Below are positions 31,497 through 44,988 of a DNA stretch of 64,000 nucleotides, piece after piece. The stretch is from Platanthera guangdongensis (Eukaryota; Streptophyta; Magnoliopsida; Asparagales; Orchidaceae), in contig CM077166.1 of NCBI GenBank assembly GCA_039583875.1, positions 88,534,564 to 88,598,563 of the forward strand. Reading direction: 5' to 3'. The notes beneath the pieces are model-generated. The model was not told the DNA's origin, did no database searches, and saw only the letters and a list, made by a program, of their open reading frames with translations. Every line of letters starts with the position of its first letter. Within the stretch, counting starts at the first letter, position 1. The position numbers and the translations under genes were made by a program.

Positions 31497-32770
31497 TGTA
31501 AGACCCCCTTTTTTTTTCTTTTCGGACACCGGGGTCTTAGGCCCAGAACCGCCGTTTTGCGGTGACTCCTTCACGCCCTGTAGAGTCATCACCACAATGC
31601 GCCGATTCTGCCGGCCATTTCGATCACATAAAAGTAGCAAAATAATGAAGTAAATGTAAACTATCTGTCCACAGAGAATCACATGACATAATAAATATAA
31701 CTCCACGAAGGGAGTGTCCACAGAAAGTAACATCAGAGTAGCAAAACGGGCTTATGCCCGGTACATCAAATCCTCACTACAAGATCTCTCATGCAGAAAC
31801 AAAAGTAGAAAACTGCTCAGGGTCGAGACTCACAGTCCCGGCTGTGTGAACTCCGGAGATAGACTGCCCCACCTCCAAGCGCACCGGTCTCTGGGGCTGC
31901 TCCTCCATGCTGGTCTCCGCGATCCCCTAAATGATGCGGTTCGAAAACCGTTAGTCTAAAAGACTAAGTCCTATCATCCCCCACCCCTTCCCACGCGGCT
32001 CCTAGGCACCGAGCGGAGAGGAAGAAAGGGGAGGACTTGAAGGTGGAGAATATCAAAAGCAGATGGCAGCGGTCCTATTCTGGCAAGTTCTATAGCATAT
32101 AAAGACAATAGGCTGTAATATGAAATGTAACCTTCACTTATGTGCAAAACACATAAGCCAAGGGGTCTTTTGCAAGGCTCCCATCGTATAAAAAGCCTCA
32201 TACCGATTTATACGCTGGGGTGTCGGTGGTTAAACAGATGTAACTAAATATCAAAATTAACCTTAATTTATAAACTTGCCCACACAAGCTTATAGACCAA
32301 GGGGTCGTTTTGCAGGTCCTAAGGTATAAGCATCCCATTCCACTTATACTTTAGGTGTCAAGGTTAAAGGTAACGATTATGCCATGACATGCAAGTGGGT
32401 ATGATGGACATGTAAGTGCAACACACACACCCGACTCTGTGCACACAGACCTTTAGTTCCCCCTTTCTGGAGGCGTAACCTCCCAGGATACCTCCGTAGT
32501 GGCAGACGGAAGCGGTGGGTTGGGCCTCGCCCACCTCTAAACTAGTAAAGCACTACCGGTCAGTCCTATCGTACGCCTCAACGCTTGGTGCACGAAGCGG
32601 ACTCCTGCGTACTCTTGCCGGCTGGCGCACCGGACTTCTGTTGGCGAAGTGCTAACCACACTTGCCGAGTCAAAGTATTGGCGTCAGTGCATCGACCCTC
32701 CAATACCGAAGACCCACCACCTTAATTTCCTTTCCTGTTATGCACATGCAAATTAGCGTAATCAAGAATC

Positions 32771-32867
32771 GAGCCGAAGCTCCCCGGACCAACACGTCCG
32801 ACTCAAGCAATCGAGCCGAAGCTCCCCGGACCCAAAGTCCGCCTTTTAACCATCCGAGCCGAAGCTC
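32771..32867. repeat. Three spaced hairpin words in F's 5' LTR
   Basis: GAGCCGAAGCTC at 32771, 32813 and 32856, the counterpart of the set at 22559-22655. Confidence 0.8.
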
Positions 32868-35800
32868 CTAACCAACCTCTGGTGCCATCAGTGTTGTGGA
32901 ATGTGCAACCTTAATTACTAAGTTACTCTTTTCAGCTTGTTAAACAATTTACGTTAACCCAGGACTGCCCCCGGTATTCCCTGTGAAGGGCTCTCAAGGG
33001 GCACTAGGAACTGTGTTGGGATTACGCCCAGCGTTCCCTTTCGCAAGGTACTTATTTTATTATTGGTTGATTCCCTTACCCATTATTTTCTCATATTTCG
33101 ATATGCTAATCCTAGGGTAATTTGACTCCAACTCTTCCTTGGGTGGGACGATCTTTCGTCGGACCCGAACGCCTATAAACTCTAGACAAAACCACACCCT
33201 ACTCACTCATCTTCCATAGATGCAGCCCCTTCCATTTGTCTTTACAGCAAACCACCAAGACCCATCATACGAGCCCTAATTCACATCCAAATGTAATCCT
33301 GCAGTTTTGTTATATGCAGACCACTTAAGCTACATGACCCGTAAAAAGGGAAGCACGTGAAATATTCATCCAGTACCCTTATGATAATTATTAGAGGTCT
33401 AAAAGGACATTTGAAGCATAAATCCAGAAATCCATAATTTTCCTAATTTGTCTGATAATTAATTTATTTATTCTAGTGTCCCAAAAGGCCCAGGTTTGAA
33501 CATGAAGTACCATTTTCAGACAAGATAATAATCCACTAAATTTATGATAATTACAAAATGCCTAATCAACACTAAATCCTAAGTCTTCCAATTTTTCAGC
33601 AAGGTTTAGGCCTTTAAATTTAATTTCAAAGATGCCCCATAAAAAGTCATTTAAAAGATTCTATGGTAATAACACCTCCAAAAATTCAGAGAAAATTCAG
33701 GGATGATTGTGATGGACTACAAGTACCCTAGAAAAAGTTTCATAATTTATCATTTGGAAATAAGGCTATATTTGATTTTCTTATGAACTCTCTAATTTAA
33801 GGGTTAATGAACAAAGTATGCTAATCAGTCATCAAATATTTCCACACAAATTTCCATATGATAACATTGAGCTAAAAACACTATGCAGGAAGTTTCATGA
33901 TTTTTCAGTAAGTAATGGCCTCTGACAAGAATTATTAATATGTAATCAAAATAAAGCACTTGTGAAGTAGATGCCCTAAATAGATACCCAAAAATTCTAA
34001 CAAAATTCATACAAGCTTATTATAACCTAAAACCAACTCAGCTCATGTTTCATACCCTCTCTATGGGCAGTGAGACCACAATAGCCAAAATAATTATTAG
34101 GGCATTACTATTGATTACAAATGAAGTGCTATAACCATTGTCCAAAATTCCTCAAGTAAATTGTCAGAGGCTCAAAATACCCTAGCCCCTTCACTACCCA
34201 AATGTGGTTAAGGTTCAAGATGTTTAGCTAACCTAAACCTACACTACAAGTTTTAGGTCCTAAGCTAGGGTTAGAGTTTTGGGGGCTCTAACATTTTCAA
34301 AGTTAGCTAATATTTTTAACAGAGGGTTATATATGTCCTAGGAACCTCCTTGCAAAAATTGAAGTTCATCCAAGGTGTTTAGGACTCATACCCTTCACAA
34401 GGCCAACAGGTCCCTCCTTAGGGTTTGACCTAGGAACTTAGGGCAAATCTATTCCTCCCTATCCCATATTCCATGGGGAGGTGATGAGTGCCTAACAAGG
34501 CAGTGGCCCAAATTTCAGCCTCTGTTGAGGTGATTTGGTCACTCAAAATCAAAAGTGCAACTTTTGACCAAAATGCCCTTTTTAAGGTATAGCTAGGGTT
34601 GGGTCAAACCTATTCAAAACACATCCAAATTGAATGAAATTTTATACAGATACCTAATTGGAACCCAGGGACCACTCACCAAGATTTGGGAGGGTTTGGA
34701 GGTGTTTAGGGTACCTATTTAGTTTATCTAATAATTATTAAATATTTACAAAAACTATAGAAATATTTTTCTCCAAAAATTCCCATTTTTGGGCAGGCCC
34801 TAGGTATATCTAAGGTAGACTCTCTGCCAAAATTTCAGCTAATTTGGGCTAGGGGTGAAGAGTGGGCACTCAATTTAATGACTGCCTAGCCCTAAGGGTA
34901 TGTCCCACCAAAATGGGTGCCCTGGTCAAACCAGAAGCCTAAATGGGTTCAAACCAATTTTAAAATAAAGTAGACAGGAAGGGATACAAATCATGTGTTG
35001 ATCATTTTCTCATACAGAGCCTCTAACTAGTTTTAAAAATTTAAAACATTAAATGTCAAAAGTGTGACAGAATGAAATAAATAACATTAATTTCCTATAG
35101 TTTAATACTGATGCAACACGAATCTTGGCGCAAGGATCAACGGCATCTGGTCATCGTCTTCATTGAGCCGACGGCTGAGATTCGCCCCGCCTGGAGCGAT
35201 TTCCAAGCCCTGCCGCCGGCGATCCAGCCCCTTCCCCGGCCGGCCACCGCCACCAACACCTCCGTTGAGGTGGTGGCTATCGCCAGGTGGCGGCTCCGCC
35301 GCCGGAGAGGCGTTTTCCGGCGGATATAGCAAGAGGTTTTCTTGCCGAAACCAGGAAAAATCCCGGATTGGATCGGGCTCAATTGAGCCCGAAACTCAAG
35401 CCTAATTAATCCTAAGATCTACCCGCGGGTTAAGGAGAGGAGGAGGACCTTCCTGGCGGCCTGGATGCGAGAGGAGCGGCGGGATGCCATTGACGACGGC
35501 GGCGGCGCTCGGCTTCTGCAACTGCACAGTGGAATGGCTCGTCTCCTCCAGGTAAACGCTCTAAAATGATCCCCTCGGCTCACTGAAGGTGTTTAAATGG
35601 CAAATGGGGGAGAGGGGAGGTTGGTTCTTCAATGGCCATTAACACCATTAAAGGTGTGGCTTGGGTTGTGTGGAGGGGGGCTGAACGCACCCCTTGGTGG
35701 CCGGGAAACGGCTGGAATCAACTCCTCTCTCCTAAAGGAGTTGATTGCAGCCATAATTGGTGGTTGTTAGTCTCCCTTGGCCGGCCTCTCACTTCCCCCT

Positions 35801-35994
35801 TCTTCTTCCTCATTTTCTCTCTCCTCCATTATCATGGAGAGGAGCTCCTTTCTCTCTCCTAGTCACCTCTGGTTGACTAGTCAGCCTCACAAACTAAATG
35901 CAGCCCACTTGATTATGATGGTCATGGGAATGGGTTTAGCCTAAGGGAGAAGTGGCTTGGGCTTGGGTTAGCCCTTTTTGGGCTAAGTTTGACT

Positions 35995-36385
35995 TGACCC
36001 AAATGAGGGTTGACCTGGTCAATTTGACCATCTAGGTTGACCCCATTGGGTCCTGGGTGACCCATTGGCTTCCCTTAGGGTATAGGTAGGGTTATGTAGG
36101 GTTACCCTGTACTTTGGAGGTCACATACCCTTAGTAAGGGTACTTTGACCATGTTAGGGATTGAGTTGACTTGGGTCAACTTGGCCTCTAGGGCTGACCC
36201 CAATGTGTCCATAGTGACCATTTGACCTCACTTTAGGGTTAGGAGGGCATAGGAGGGGTCCTTTTGGCTAGGAGTAGGTCAGTTGGCCCTAAGTAGGCTA
36301 GTTTGACCCATTTAGGGCTAGGGTTGACCTTGGTCAACTAGGCCTCTTGGGTTGACCCTAATGGGTCCTTTTGGCTCTAATGGGT
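35995..36385 (-). promoter_or_regulatory. Cluster of W-box-like motifs in F's 5' LTR (U3)
   Basis: Counterpart of 25784-26175, with TTGACC and GGTCAA cores every 20-40 bp. In this LTR the cluster lies upstream of F's own transcription start, so it is the copy that could act as an enhancer. Confidence 0.6.
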
Positions 36386-36604
36386 CTCCCAAGCATTAGG
36401 GGTGTTGTGGTAGGGTCTTGGGGTTAAGGTGTAGCCCATGGTCAATCCTAAGCCATTGTTTAGAGTTCTACTATTTGCAGACCATGATGGTCTCCACCTT
36501 TTTGTCCCCTATCTCCTGGCCCATTCTGGCTTCCTAGGGTTTGTCATGACCTAGTCATGGCTAAAACCATTTCTTAGGGGTCTAGTTGGAAATGGGATGT
36601 TACA

Positions 36605-39600
36605 CCATGCCCCAATATGGTACTTGGATAGTGGATGTTCCAGACACATGACTGGAACTAGGGGATTGCTAAAGGACTACACACCTATCAGGGATGGTCC
36701 AAAAGTCACCTTTGGTGGTTCTGAAAAAGGAATTATCAAGGGTTTTGGTAACATTTCTAGCACCCATATAACTATTATTCAAGTGGCTTATGTTAAAGGT
36801 TTTAAACATAACCTTATTAGTATAAGTCAATTGAGTGATTTGGGATATGACATCTCATTTGTTAAAAATGGTTGTCATATCAGGAGGTCAAATGATCAAG
36901 AGATCATTTTGACATGTTATAGAAAAAGAAATGTCTATTGTCTAGACATTATGAGTGAGAACAATGCTTCTCCATTGTGTCTTGTAGCTGATGAGAAAGT
37001 CTCTCATTGTGTCAAATGGCACAAGAGGCTAGCTCATCTTAACTACAAGACAATTGGCCAACTCTATAGCAAAGAGTTAGTGAGGAATGCTCCTCAAGTT
37101 AAGTGTACTAAAGATGGAATATGCTCAGCTTGTCAAAAGGGCAAGCAGACTAGATCCACCTTTAATAGCATTGAAAACAAAGATGTTGTGAGGTGTTTAT
37201 ACCTCTTGCATATGGATCTCTTTGGTCCTATGCCAGTTCACAGCCTAGGTAGGAAGGTCTATACCTTTGTAGTTGTAGATGACTACTCAAGGTTTTCCTG
37301 GGTGTTCTTCCTTAGACAGAAATCTTAAACACCTAGTATCTTCTATAGCTTTGTCAAACAAATTAAGAATGAACTAGACAGTACAGTGGTCAAGATAAGA
37401 AGTGACCATGGTACTGAATTTCAGTCTGATAGTATGACAAAACTATGTGAAGAATTTTGGATATTTTAAGAGTTTTCTTCACCAAGAACACCTCAGCAAA
37501 ATGGCATTGCTGAGAGGAAAAATAGAACCTTGATTGAGGCTGGTAGAACCTTATTAAGTGACACATCTCTCCCAGAATATTTCTGGGCTGAGGCAGTTAA
37601 TACTGCATGCCATGTAATTAATAGGGCTACCATTACTAAAAGCCACAATAAGACCCCCTATGAGATTGTGAAAGGCAGAAAACCAAACTTATCCTATTTC
37701 AGGATCTTTGGTTGTAAGTGATTTATACTTAACAATGGAAAGTGTTACTTGACCAAGTTTGCTGCCAAGTCCCAAGAGGGGATCTTTGTTGGGTACAACA
37801 ACAATAGTAAGGCTTATAGAGTCTACAACTTGTCTACTCAAGTTGTAGAAGAATCTGTACATGTAGTATTTTATGAAACTAGACTTATTAACAATGAGTT
37901 GTCTAGTAGTATTTGCAGCTCCACAGGTGTGACTGAGAAGATGGACAAGCTCACTATAGAAGAAGAACAAACTGCAAGACAGCAAGTAGAAGAGAGTGGC
38001 TGTTGTCCAGGGGGAGTACTACATGTACCTAATGCAGAAGAAGACCATGGAGTGCAGCAAGATGAAGAAACTGAAGAAGCTCAACCTGAAGCCAGGATGC
38101 CTCCAGCTAATAGGCATCTAAGAGATCATCCAGCAGATCAAATCATTATTGATCTAAGACAAGGGTTACAAACAAGGAGCAAAAATCTCAGTGCAGCACT
38201 CTACTCCAGTTTTTTATCCCAAGTAGAGCCAAAGAAGTTTGAAGAAGCCATCCTAGACCCTCATTGGATTGAGGCAATGCAAGAAGAGCTGAATCAGTTC
38301 AAGAGGTGCATAGTCTGGGAGCTTGTTCCTAAACCAAAAGACCACAACATAATTGGAACCAAGTGGATCTTCAAGAACAAGATGGATGAACATGGAGTGA
38401 TTGTCAAGAACAAAGCTAGATTGGTTGCTATAGGATATAGTAGGAAGAAGGTATTAACTTTGATCAAACCTTTGCTCCAGTAGCCAGACTGGAAGCCATA
38501 AGGATGTTCCTGGCCTATGCAACCTATCAAGGATTTAAAGTTTACCAAATGGATGTTAAGTCAGCCTTTTTGAATGGTAATCTAAAGGAAGAGGTCTATG
38601 TGGAACAGCCATCAGGTTTTGTTGATTCAACTCAATCTAATTATGTCTATAGACTTTGGAAAGCTTTGTATGGGTTAAAACAAGCCCCTAGGGCTTGGTA
38701 TGAAACCCTGTCTAGTTTCCTCATTGAGAATAAATTCACAATGGGGAAAATAGACAAAACTCTATTCCTTAGGGAATCTAGAGGCAAGATAATACTAGTC
38801 CAAATATATGTAGATGACATCATATTTTGGTCTACTGAAAGTAGTCTTTGCAAAAAGTTTGCAAAACTTATGCAAGGACAATTTGAGATGAGCAGTATGG
38901 GGGAACTTAAGTTCTTCTTGGGTCTCCAAGTTAGACAGACTGAGAATGGTTTATCCATATGCCAGTCTAAGTTCACCTTAGAACTGATAAGTAAGTATGG
39001 TATGGATTCATCCAGTACCATGAAGACTCCTATGGGGTCAAGTATGTCTCTTAGCAAAGATGATGTAGGGAAACATGTAGATGAGTCTTTGTATAGAGGG
39101 ATAGTTGGCTCCCTACTCTATTTGACTGCAAGTAGACCAGATATCATGTTTGCTACATGTGTCTGTGCTAGGTACCAAGCATGCCCTAAAGAGTCTCATT
39201 TGACAGCAGTCAAAAGGATATTGAGATATCTAAAGGGCACTCCTTATCTAGGCCTTTGGTACCCTAGGAATGGAGACTTTGATCTAACAGGTTATTCAGA
39301 TGCAGATTTTGCAGGCTGCAAGGAAGATAGAAAAAGTACAACTGGAACCTGTCAATTCCTAAGTGGAAGACTGATTTCATGGAGTAGCAAGAAGCAAACA
39401 AGTGTGGCTATCTCCACTGCAGAATCAGAATATGTGGCTGCAGGAAGTTGTTGTGCTCAACTTCTATTTATACAACATCAGCTTGAGGATTATTGAATTC
39501 AGGTAAGTAGAACACCACTGTTTTGTGATTCTACTAGTGCTATATCTATTGCAAACAATCCTGTTTCACATAGTAGAACTAAACATATTGAAATAAAATA

Positions 39601-39751
39601 TCATTTTCTAAGGGAACATGTAGAAAAAGAAGATATTTCATTAGAATATGTTAAGACATATAATCAACTAGCTGATATGTATACTAAGCCTCTAGAAGAA
39701 ACCAAGTTCAATAGGTTTAAAATTGAACTAGGTATGATAAACTTAGAATAA
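36605..39751 (+). pseudogene. pol: pol of element D (multiple stops and one frameshift)
   Basis: The reading starts in the protease ([13 protein letters not shown]) directly at F's edge. In-frame stops lie at 37326, 37467, 37719 and 39494, and a one-base loss sits near 38445 (GYRQEEG region). Integrase keeps [20 protein letters not shown] and [12 protein letters not shown] keeps [11 protein letters not shown] and YVDDIIF, followed by W instead of G. RNase H keeps DADFAG and STAESEY. The C terminus is GMINLE. It is most similar to pol of B. Confidence 0.92.
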
Positions 39752-40257
39752 GTTTATAGATATGACTAAGTAAAATAGTGTCGACACACAGAGTTGTCTG
39801 TGTCGAGACAGAAAATTAGTGTCGACACTTTAGAGAAAAGGTATCGACACATCTAGGAAGTTGGTGTCGACACTTCAGAAAATTAGTGTCGACACATGAT
39901 AAGTAGGTGTCGAAACATCCAAGGTGGTGTCGACACTTAGGCTTTACTCAGATTTAGTGAAGTGATATCTCGACTAAGTGTCGAGCTTAGCAGTGTCGAC
40001 ATATAAACAAGTATCGACACATATATATGTTGACTAAACTTGTGTCGACTCATAGGTATCGAGACATTATAAGTCTGTGTCGACACTTTTCAACAGTGTC
40101 GACACAATTTAAGTTTGTTGACCTGCCCTTTCATCTTCAATCCCAGAAAGGTATAAATAGAATTTCACCATTGTCTGTCGACACGCTCACTAAAGTTTCG
40201 AGACCAAACTAGTGTGTCGACACCTCTCTTCTCTCAATTCAAATTCTTCAAACCCTA
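39752..40257 (+). promoter_or_regulatory. Palindrome array and TATA box between pol and ORF3 (D): candidate internal promoter
   Basis: About eight exact GTGTCGACAC copies plus decayed ones lie at 39778-40227. TATAAATA is at 40152-40159, with its first base 106 nt ahead of the ORF3 ATG at 40258, the same distance as in B. AAACCCTA (40250-40257) abuts the ATG. Conservation of this layout in a much more decayed copy supports a real promoter module in the family. Confidence 0.7.
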
Positions 40258-43090
40258 ATGGCGCCAAAGCTCGAGGAGAACGTGAACGAAGGCTATGAAC
40301 TGGTGTGGCATGCATTTGACGATGCAGAACAAGAGATCAAGGATGTGGTAACCCTAGTTGCAGACTCAGGGTTAGATTTTCTTATTTCAGAGCCGACTAA
40401 GATCTGGAAGAAAGAAGTATTGGAATTTCTAAATGAAGCAACCCTGGACGACTCTGGATTCAAGATCAAATCAAGGGTTTATGGAGAAAAGGTGAAGGTC
40501 TCCCCAAAGAGTTTAAGAAAGGTTCTAAACCTACCAAGGACAAAGGAAGAAGAAGAAGTTACTGCTTCTAAGACCAGAGAAGCTTTAACATGGTGTGGAC
40601 TGGATTCCAAACTGAAAATTGGATCAGTATTCAATAGAAAGGGGATGAACAGCCAAGGCAAATTTCTCTCTGAAATTGTTGGAAAAGTGATCTTAAGTAA
40701 GCCTGGAGGGCATGACAGGGTATCAGCCCATATGTTCAATCTTGTGATAAGGATTATCTTCACCCTGCAAACTGATTGGTATGTTGTTGTCTTTGATAAG
40801 ATTAAAGAGAGTATGAAGAAACCCAATTTGGGTACGATATTAAGTCTTTACTTGGCTGGTAGTCTACCAGAAGTTATGAGTCAAGCTGCAGACTCTAAAA
40901 TCAATCATATGAGGAAGATGAACATGAGACTCTTCTCAAGATGGGATAGGGTCTTGACCAAGGAATTGCCTACTCCTGAGAAAATAACTCCACAAAAGAA
41001 GAAGAAGAAGATAGCTCCTGTGGCTCAAGATTCATCTAGCAGCTCTGAGGAGCAAGTTGTCTTTACACCAGATGATGAACAAGAACCTGGAGATGCTGGG
41101 AAGTCTCCAGCTCAACAAGAGGTTGCAGAGAGGCAGGGGGAGTTACCTTAAGCTAGCCCCATACACCAGGATTCTATCCAGGGGGAGCCTCTAGTAGTGC
41201 AAGAGCCAACTCCACTAGAAAGTGAGCAAGCAACCCACACTATCCTTGAGGTAATCTCAGAAATCAATCAATTAGATTTCCTTATTGGAAGTGAAGTTAT
41301 AATTAACTACTTATCTGATGTTAATCAGCAACCTCAAATTGATAGCCAACCCCCAGATGTTGTCATGGAAGACACATCTGTTGCAGCTCAAGAAGTGTGT
41401 GATCATTTTGTTGATGAGCCAAGAGTTTCTCCACCACAACCTCAACAAGAATTTACAATGGAAGATCTTTTCCTTAATCTGGACCAAACAGACTTTGAGA
41501 AGGAAAGTGTTGCTGCTGAAGGGGAGAATGCTCATATTGAGGGGGAGCAAGTAGTAATTGTTGAAGAACCTGCAAGGACAGAGCCTGAGAAGCGAAAGGA
41601 AGTTGAGGAGCTACCTAAGGAGAGGGTAGAAATAGCAAGCACCTCAGCTTCTGAAGATGAGGAGGCAGCAAGAGCTAAAAAGAGGAAATTCCAAGTATTT
41701 TAAAGAAGAAGCCAGAATTATAAGAAAGCTCTACAAACTATAGCGCCACAGCCTACACTACAGCCAGCACTAACTGTAGATTACAGTGCTTTGATGGTTG
41801 CTATGCAAATTAAGCTTGATGAGCACAGGAAAGCCATAGAAACATATGTGGATGAGGGGCATAAGTCTTTACAGTTTGATCTGGCCCAAGACATAAAGTC
41901 TATAAGATTTGAAATGAATCTCAATAAGAAGGAGATGACTGACTGCTTCCACAAGGGAGGGAATGCAGTGGTTTACTTGGCTACCCATCAAGAGAAAATC
42001 AAAGCTCAAGTGGATGACATTACACTGAAGCAAGGTTATGTTCTAGAGAACCATCTCAGAATGAATGACAATTTGACTGCTTCACACAATGCCATTGTCA
42101 CAGAGATGAAGAATATAGCTGCTAGACAGACTACTTCTAATGCTACTACTAAGGCAGAGTTTGATAAAGCTTTACAAGCGGGCGTCACTGCTGTTACATC
42201 TGCTATTCAAGATTCTCAGAAGTTGATCTCAGAAAAACTCCAAAGGTTAAAACCTTTCTACAAGGATGGAGTCAATTATCTTAATGCACAAATCAGATTT
42301 CAAAAAGATGATCTAAGAGATCACATGGAAAGAGAAGTCATAAAGGAGGAGAGGGTGTTAGTCAAAGCCAGCTCTGATCATGCCAAGTGGATTTCTAATT
42401 CTATCAGTGCTACTCTTGGTTATCCTCCTTTATGTGATGATGATAATGTTGTTGAGTATGGGATTAATCCTGCCTATCTTGGAGGTGAGCAAGCTGAAGT
42501 AGCTCAGGTGATCTATCCTCCACCAGATTTGATATGGTACAAGCTGATATAAAGTCTATGTATAGCCCACCTGAGGGACAACACAATGTTATCATAGAGA
42601 TGGTGGTTCAGCCAGTATCTGAGGTTTTACAGGAAGCTATACTGAAGGAACAAGCTGAATAAGAAGATATATTGTCTAAGAAGAGGTTCAGAGAGCAAGC
42701 TGAACAAAGGCCTGACTTTGAGCAGTGGAGCCACACTTCAAGGAATATTATCTTAACTACATGGAAGGCTGCCAAGGATAATATTCAAGATAGAAACAAA
42801 TGGTTTTCTGAACTGGAGTAGAGGAAGCATGAGACTAGGCAAAAAGCCATAGTGCATTATAGAAGAAAGGCAAAGATGAGAAAGCTACCTCCTACTGCCC
42901 AGGAGCCTAGTAAGTACTTTCCCAAGCCTTATCATTACTTTGAGAGGCAGAAGATTAAAGCTGAAGAGGTAAAGAAGAAGGAGCTGAAAGGGAAAAAGCC
43001 TACTGATACTGAAGATGCAGAAGCCCCTGTACAAGCCAAGATACAGTCTGGAAAGGAATAGTGATCAAGGATGCTGAGCAAAAATATAAT
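40258..43090 (+). pseudogene. ORF3 of element D (unknown accessory protein), broken
   Basis: It begins MAPKLEENVNEGYELVW. One frame runs to about 42529 with stops at 41149 and 41701; single-base losses near 42529 and 43055 then shift it, and further stops are at 42658 and 42819. The N-terminal domain (about residues 1-245) matches B and, more distantly, C (FLSEIVGKVIL, NLGTILSLYLAG, FSRWDRVL). The middle is Ser/Glu-rich with GGGGGAG words in the DNA. The C-terminal half has the coiled-coil-like YVLENHLRMNDNLTASHNAI and a basic tail. No membrane segment is seen. Function is unknown. Confidence 0.8.
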
Positions 43091-43324
43091 AGAATTTTCT
43101 TCAGTTTACAATTGTAATCTTTTGATTTTAAACACTTTGTAAACTTTTGAAAAATGAATATGTCAAAGTTGATAGAACAAGTTGATATCTATGTATACAT
43201 GTTTGTTTAATACATGTTTATGTTAGCCCTATTATATAATCCTGCTTTACATCATGCTATGATTTCATTCTGTATGGTGTATATCATTGACTAAGGGTTA
43301 TGACTTCTCCAAATAGGGGGAGAT
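43091..43324 (+). promoter_or_regulatory. 3' untranslated region and polypurine tract of D
   Basis: AT-rich non-coding sequence ends in CCAAATAGGGGGAGAT (43309-43324), which directly precedes the 3' LTR, identical to B's tract. Confidence 0.85.
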
Positions 43325-43468
43325 TGTTGGGTACATTGGTTCTAATGTACCTGATTTGAAGAAGCCTCACCCTACTCAATGATACACATCAAAATGTATT
43401 TGATGTGTTTTGAGTTTACTTGTGCAGGTTAAGTATTTGCAGGAAAGATGAAAAGTTTCTAAGTTCAT

Positions 43469-44440
43469 GTGTCGACACCTAGGAGCAAAGTGTCGACACT
43501 TAAGAAGACTTGTGTCGACACCCAGGCAAGCAGTGTCGACACTTGGAGTATTTGTGTCGACACTAGGGATGCAGAGTCGACACCAGACAGAAAGTGTCGA
43601 CAAAAGAAGCTGTGTCGACACTCAATGAAGAAAAGTCCTGTGAAGCAGTGTCGACACTCAGAAGCAGTGTCGACACCCAGAAGAATTGTGTCTACATCAG
43701 AAAGTGTCGACACCCAGAAGAATTGTGTCTACATCAGAAAGTGTCGACACTTGGAGGCTGTGTCGACACTCAGCAAAAGTCAGCAGAGTCTAAGTATAAG
43801 TGTCGACATAATGAAGAATGTGTCGACACTCAGCAGAAGACTCAACACTTGAAGAAAGTGTCGACACAATGAAGAATGTGTCGACACACAGCAGAAGACT
43901 CAATACATGAAGAAAGTGTCGACACTAGGAGGCTGTGTCGACACTCAGCAAAGATCAACAAAAAATTCTAAGTACAAGTGTCGACACAAAGGAGATGTGT
44001 CGACACTCAGCCAAAGTCTCAATAGACGAAGAATGTGTGGACACAAGCAGATGTGTCGACACTCAGCAATTTTAAATGAAGACCAAGTACAAGTGTTGAC
44101 ACCAAGCAAATGTGTCGACACTCAGAAAGTATCAACACAGAGGGCATGTGTCGACACCAAGAAGAAGTGTCGACACTGAACAAGTTCAACACATGAAGAT
44201 GTGTCGACACAAAAGAGTTGTGTCGACACTTACAAGAATTAAACAAAGTACTGAAGAACAAAGAGTTGTGTCGACACTCAATATCAGTGTCGACACATAT
44301 TGAAGAAGCTGTGTCGAGAAGTGAATTCTACAACATAAGGAGTTGTGTCGACACCTTGAAGGCTAGTGTCGACACTTAGTCTACTTGTGTCGACACTTGG
44401 TCTATAAGTGTTGACACTTAAAGACAGACAGTCTCGACAC
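43469..44440. repeat. GTGTCGACAC palindrome array, D 3' LTR
   Basis: Dozens of exact and decayed copies. Decayed ones include GTGTTGACAC and GTCTCGACAC, consistent with C-to-T loss at the central CpG. A unit of about 40 bp near 43690-43740 (CACCCAGAAGAATTGTGTC) is duplicated. Confidence 0.93.
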
Positions 44441-44574
44441 TTTCAGACAGTTACAATTATTTCAAGAACTGACTGGATGACTTGACAGCTGCCATTCCAG
44501 CCGGTCTACTGCACCTGTCAGAGTTGTCAAAAATCAGTTAGGAACCGGACCAGCGGGTTACCATGAAGAAGGCC

Positions 44575-44582
44575 TATAAATA
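44575..44582 (+). promoter_or_regulatory. TATA box of D's LTR
   Basis: TATAAATA in the context GGCCTATAAATAGGC, about 135 bp after the end of the array, matching B's LTR layout. Confidence 0.75.
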
Positions 44583-44988
44583 GGCTTATACTGTCAACAG
44601 AAAGAGATGATCAACACATCAAGTAATACACACAAGATCTAGCTATTCATTGAAGAATCTAGTGAAGATCTAAGAAGTTGGAGAGAGAGAGCTCCATCCA
44701 AGAAGACAGCCGTTGGAACCAGGCTGTGAAGAAGGATTCAGACCTTGTTCTGAATCTTAAGTTGTAGAGATCAAAGATCAGCTGCAGAGAAGATCAATCC
44801 TATTGTGTTCTACATTCAAGAAGCTTTGAAGAAAAGCCAAGTGAGATTGATCTCAGCAGAGTTCTTCCAAGAACTCATCAAGAACCTATCAACTCTTCTC
44901 TCTATTCTCTGAGTTGTAGGTATAAACTTTGTATTCTAATTTCTTGTAGGATCCTTAGGGATCTGAGTTGTAAGCCTGTAATTATAAA

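Larger units (their letters stand above)
22125..36604 (-). mobile_element. Ty3/gypsy chromovirus F (Tekay/Del-like)
   Basis: This minus-strand gypsy element has LTRs of about 5.1 kb that start TGTAACATCCC and end GGGGTCTTACA. The window also holds bases 1-149 of its 3' LTR. The order gag, protease, RT, RNase H, integrase, chromodomain is that of chromoviruses; long LTRs suggest the Tekay/Del clade. It is inserted in copia D: D resumes at 36605 in the protease frame, with CCATG (36605-36609) as the predicted duplication. Stops and frameshifts in gag and pol make it inactive. Confidence 0.93.
31497..36604 (-). repeat. Gypsy F, 5' LTR (5108 bp)
   Basis: This complete LTR starts at 36604 on the minus strand (TGTAACATCCC) and ends at 31497 (GTCTTACA). 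It contains all segments seen in the left LTR: the TTGACC cluster, GC-rich block, AT-rich block and three hairpin words. Small differences from the left copy are scattered throughout, more than between the LTRs of A or B. I see no gene in it. Confidence 0.93.

Noticed and set aside
36597..36640. An ATG in F's LTR tip in frame with D's pol, suggesting a new fused start
   Set aside because: It spans the insertion junction by chance; pol downstream is broken by stops.
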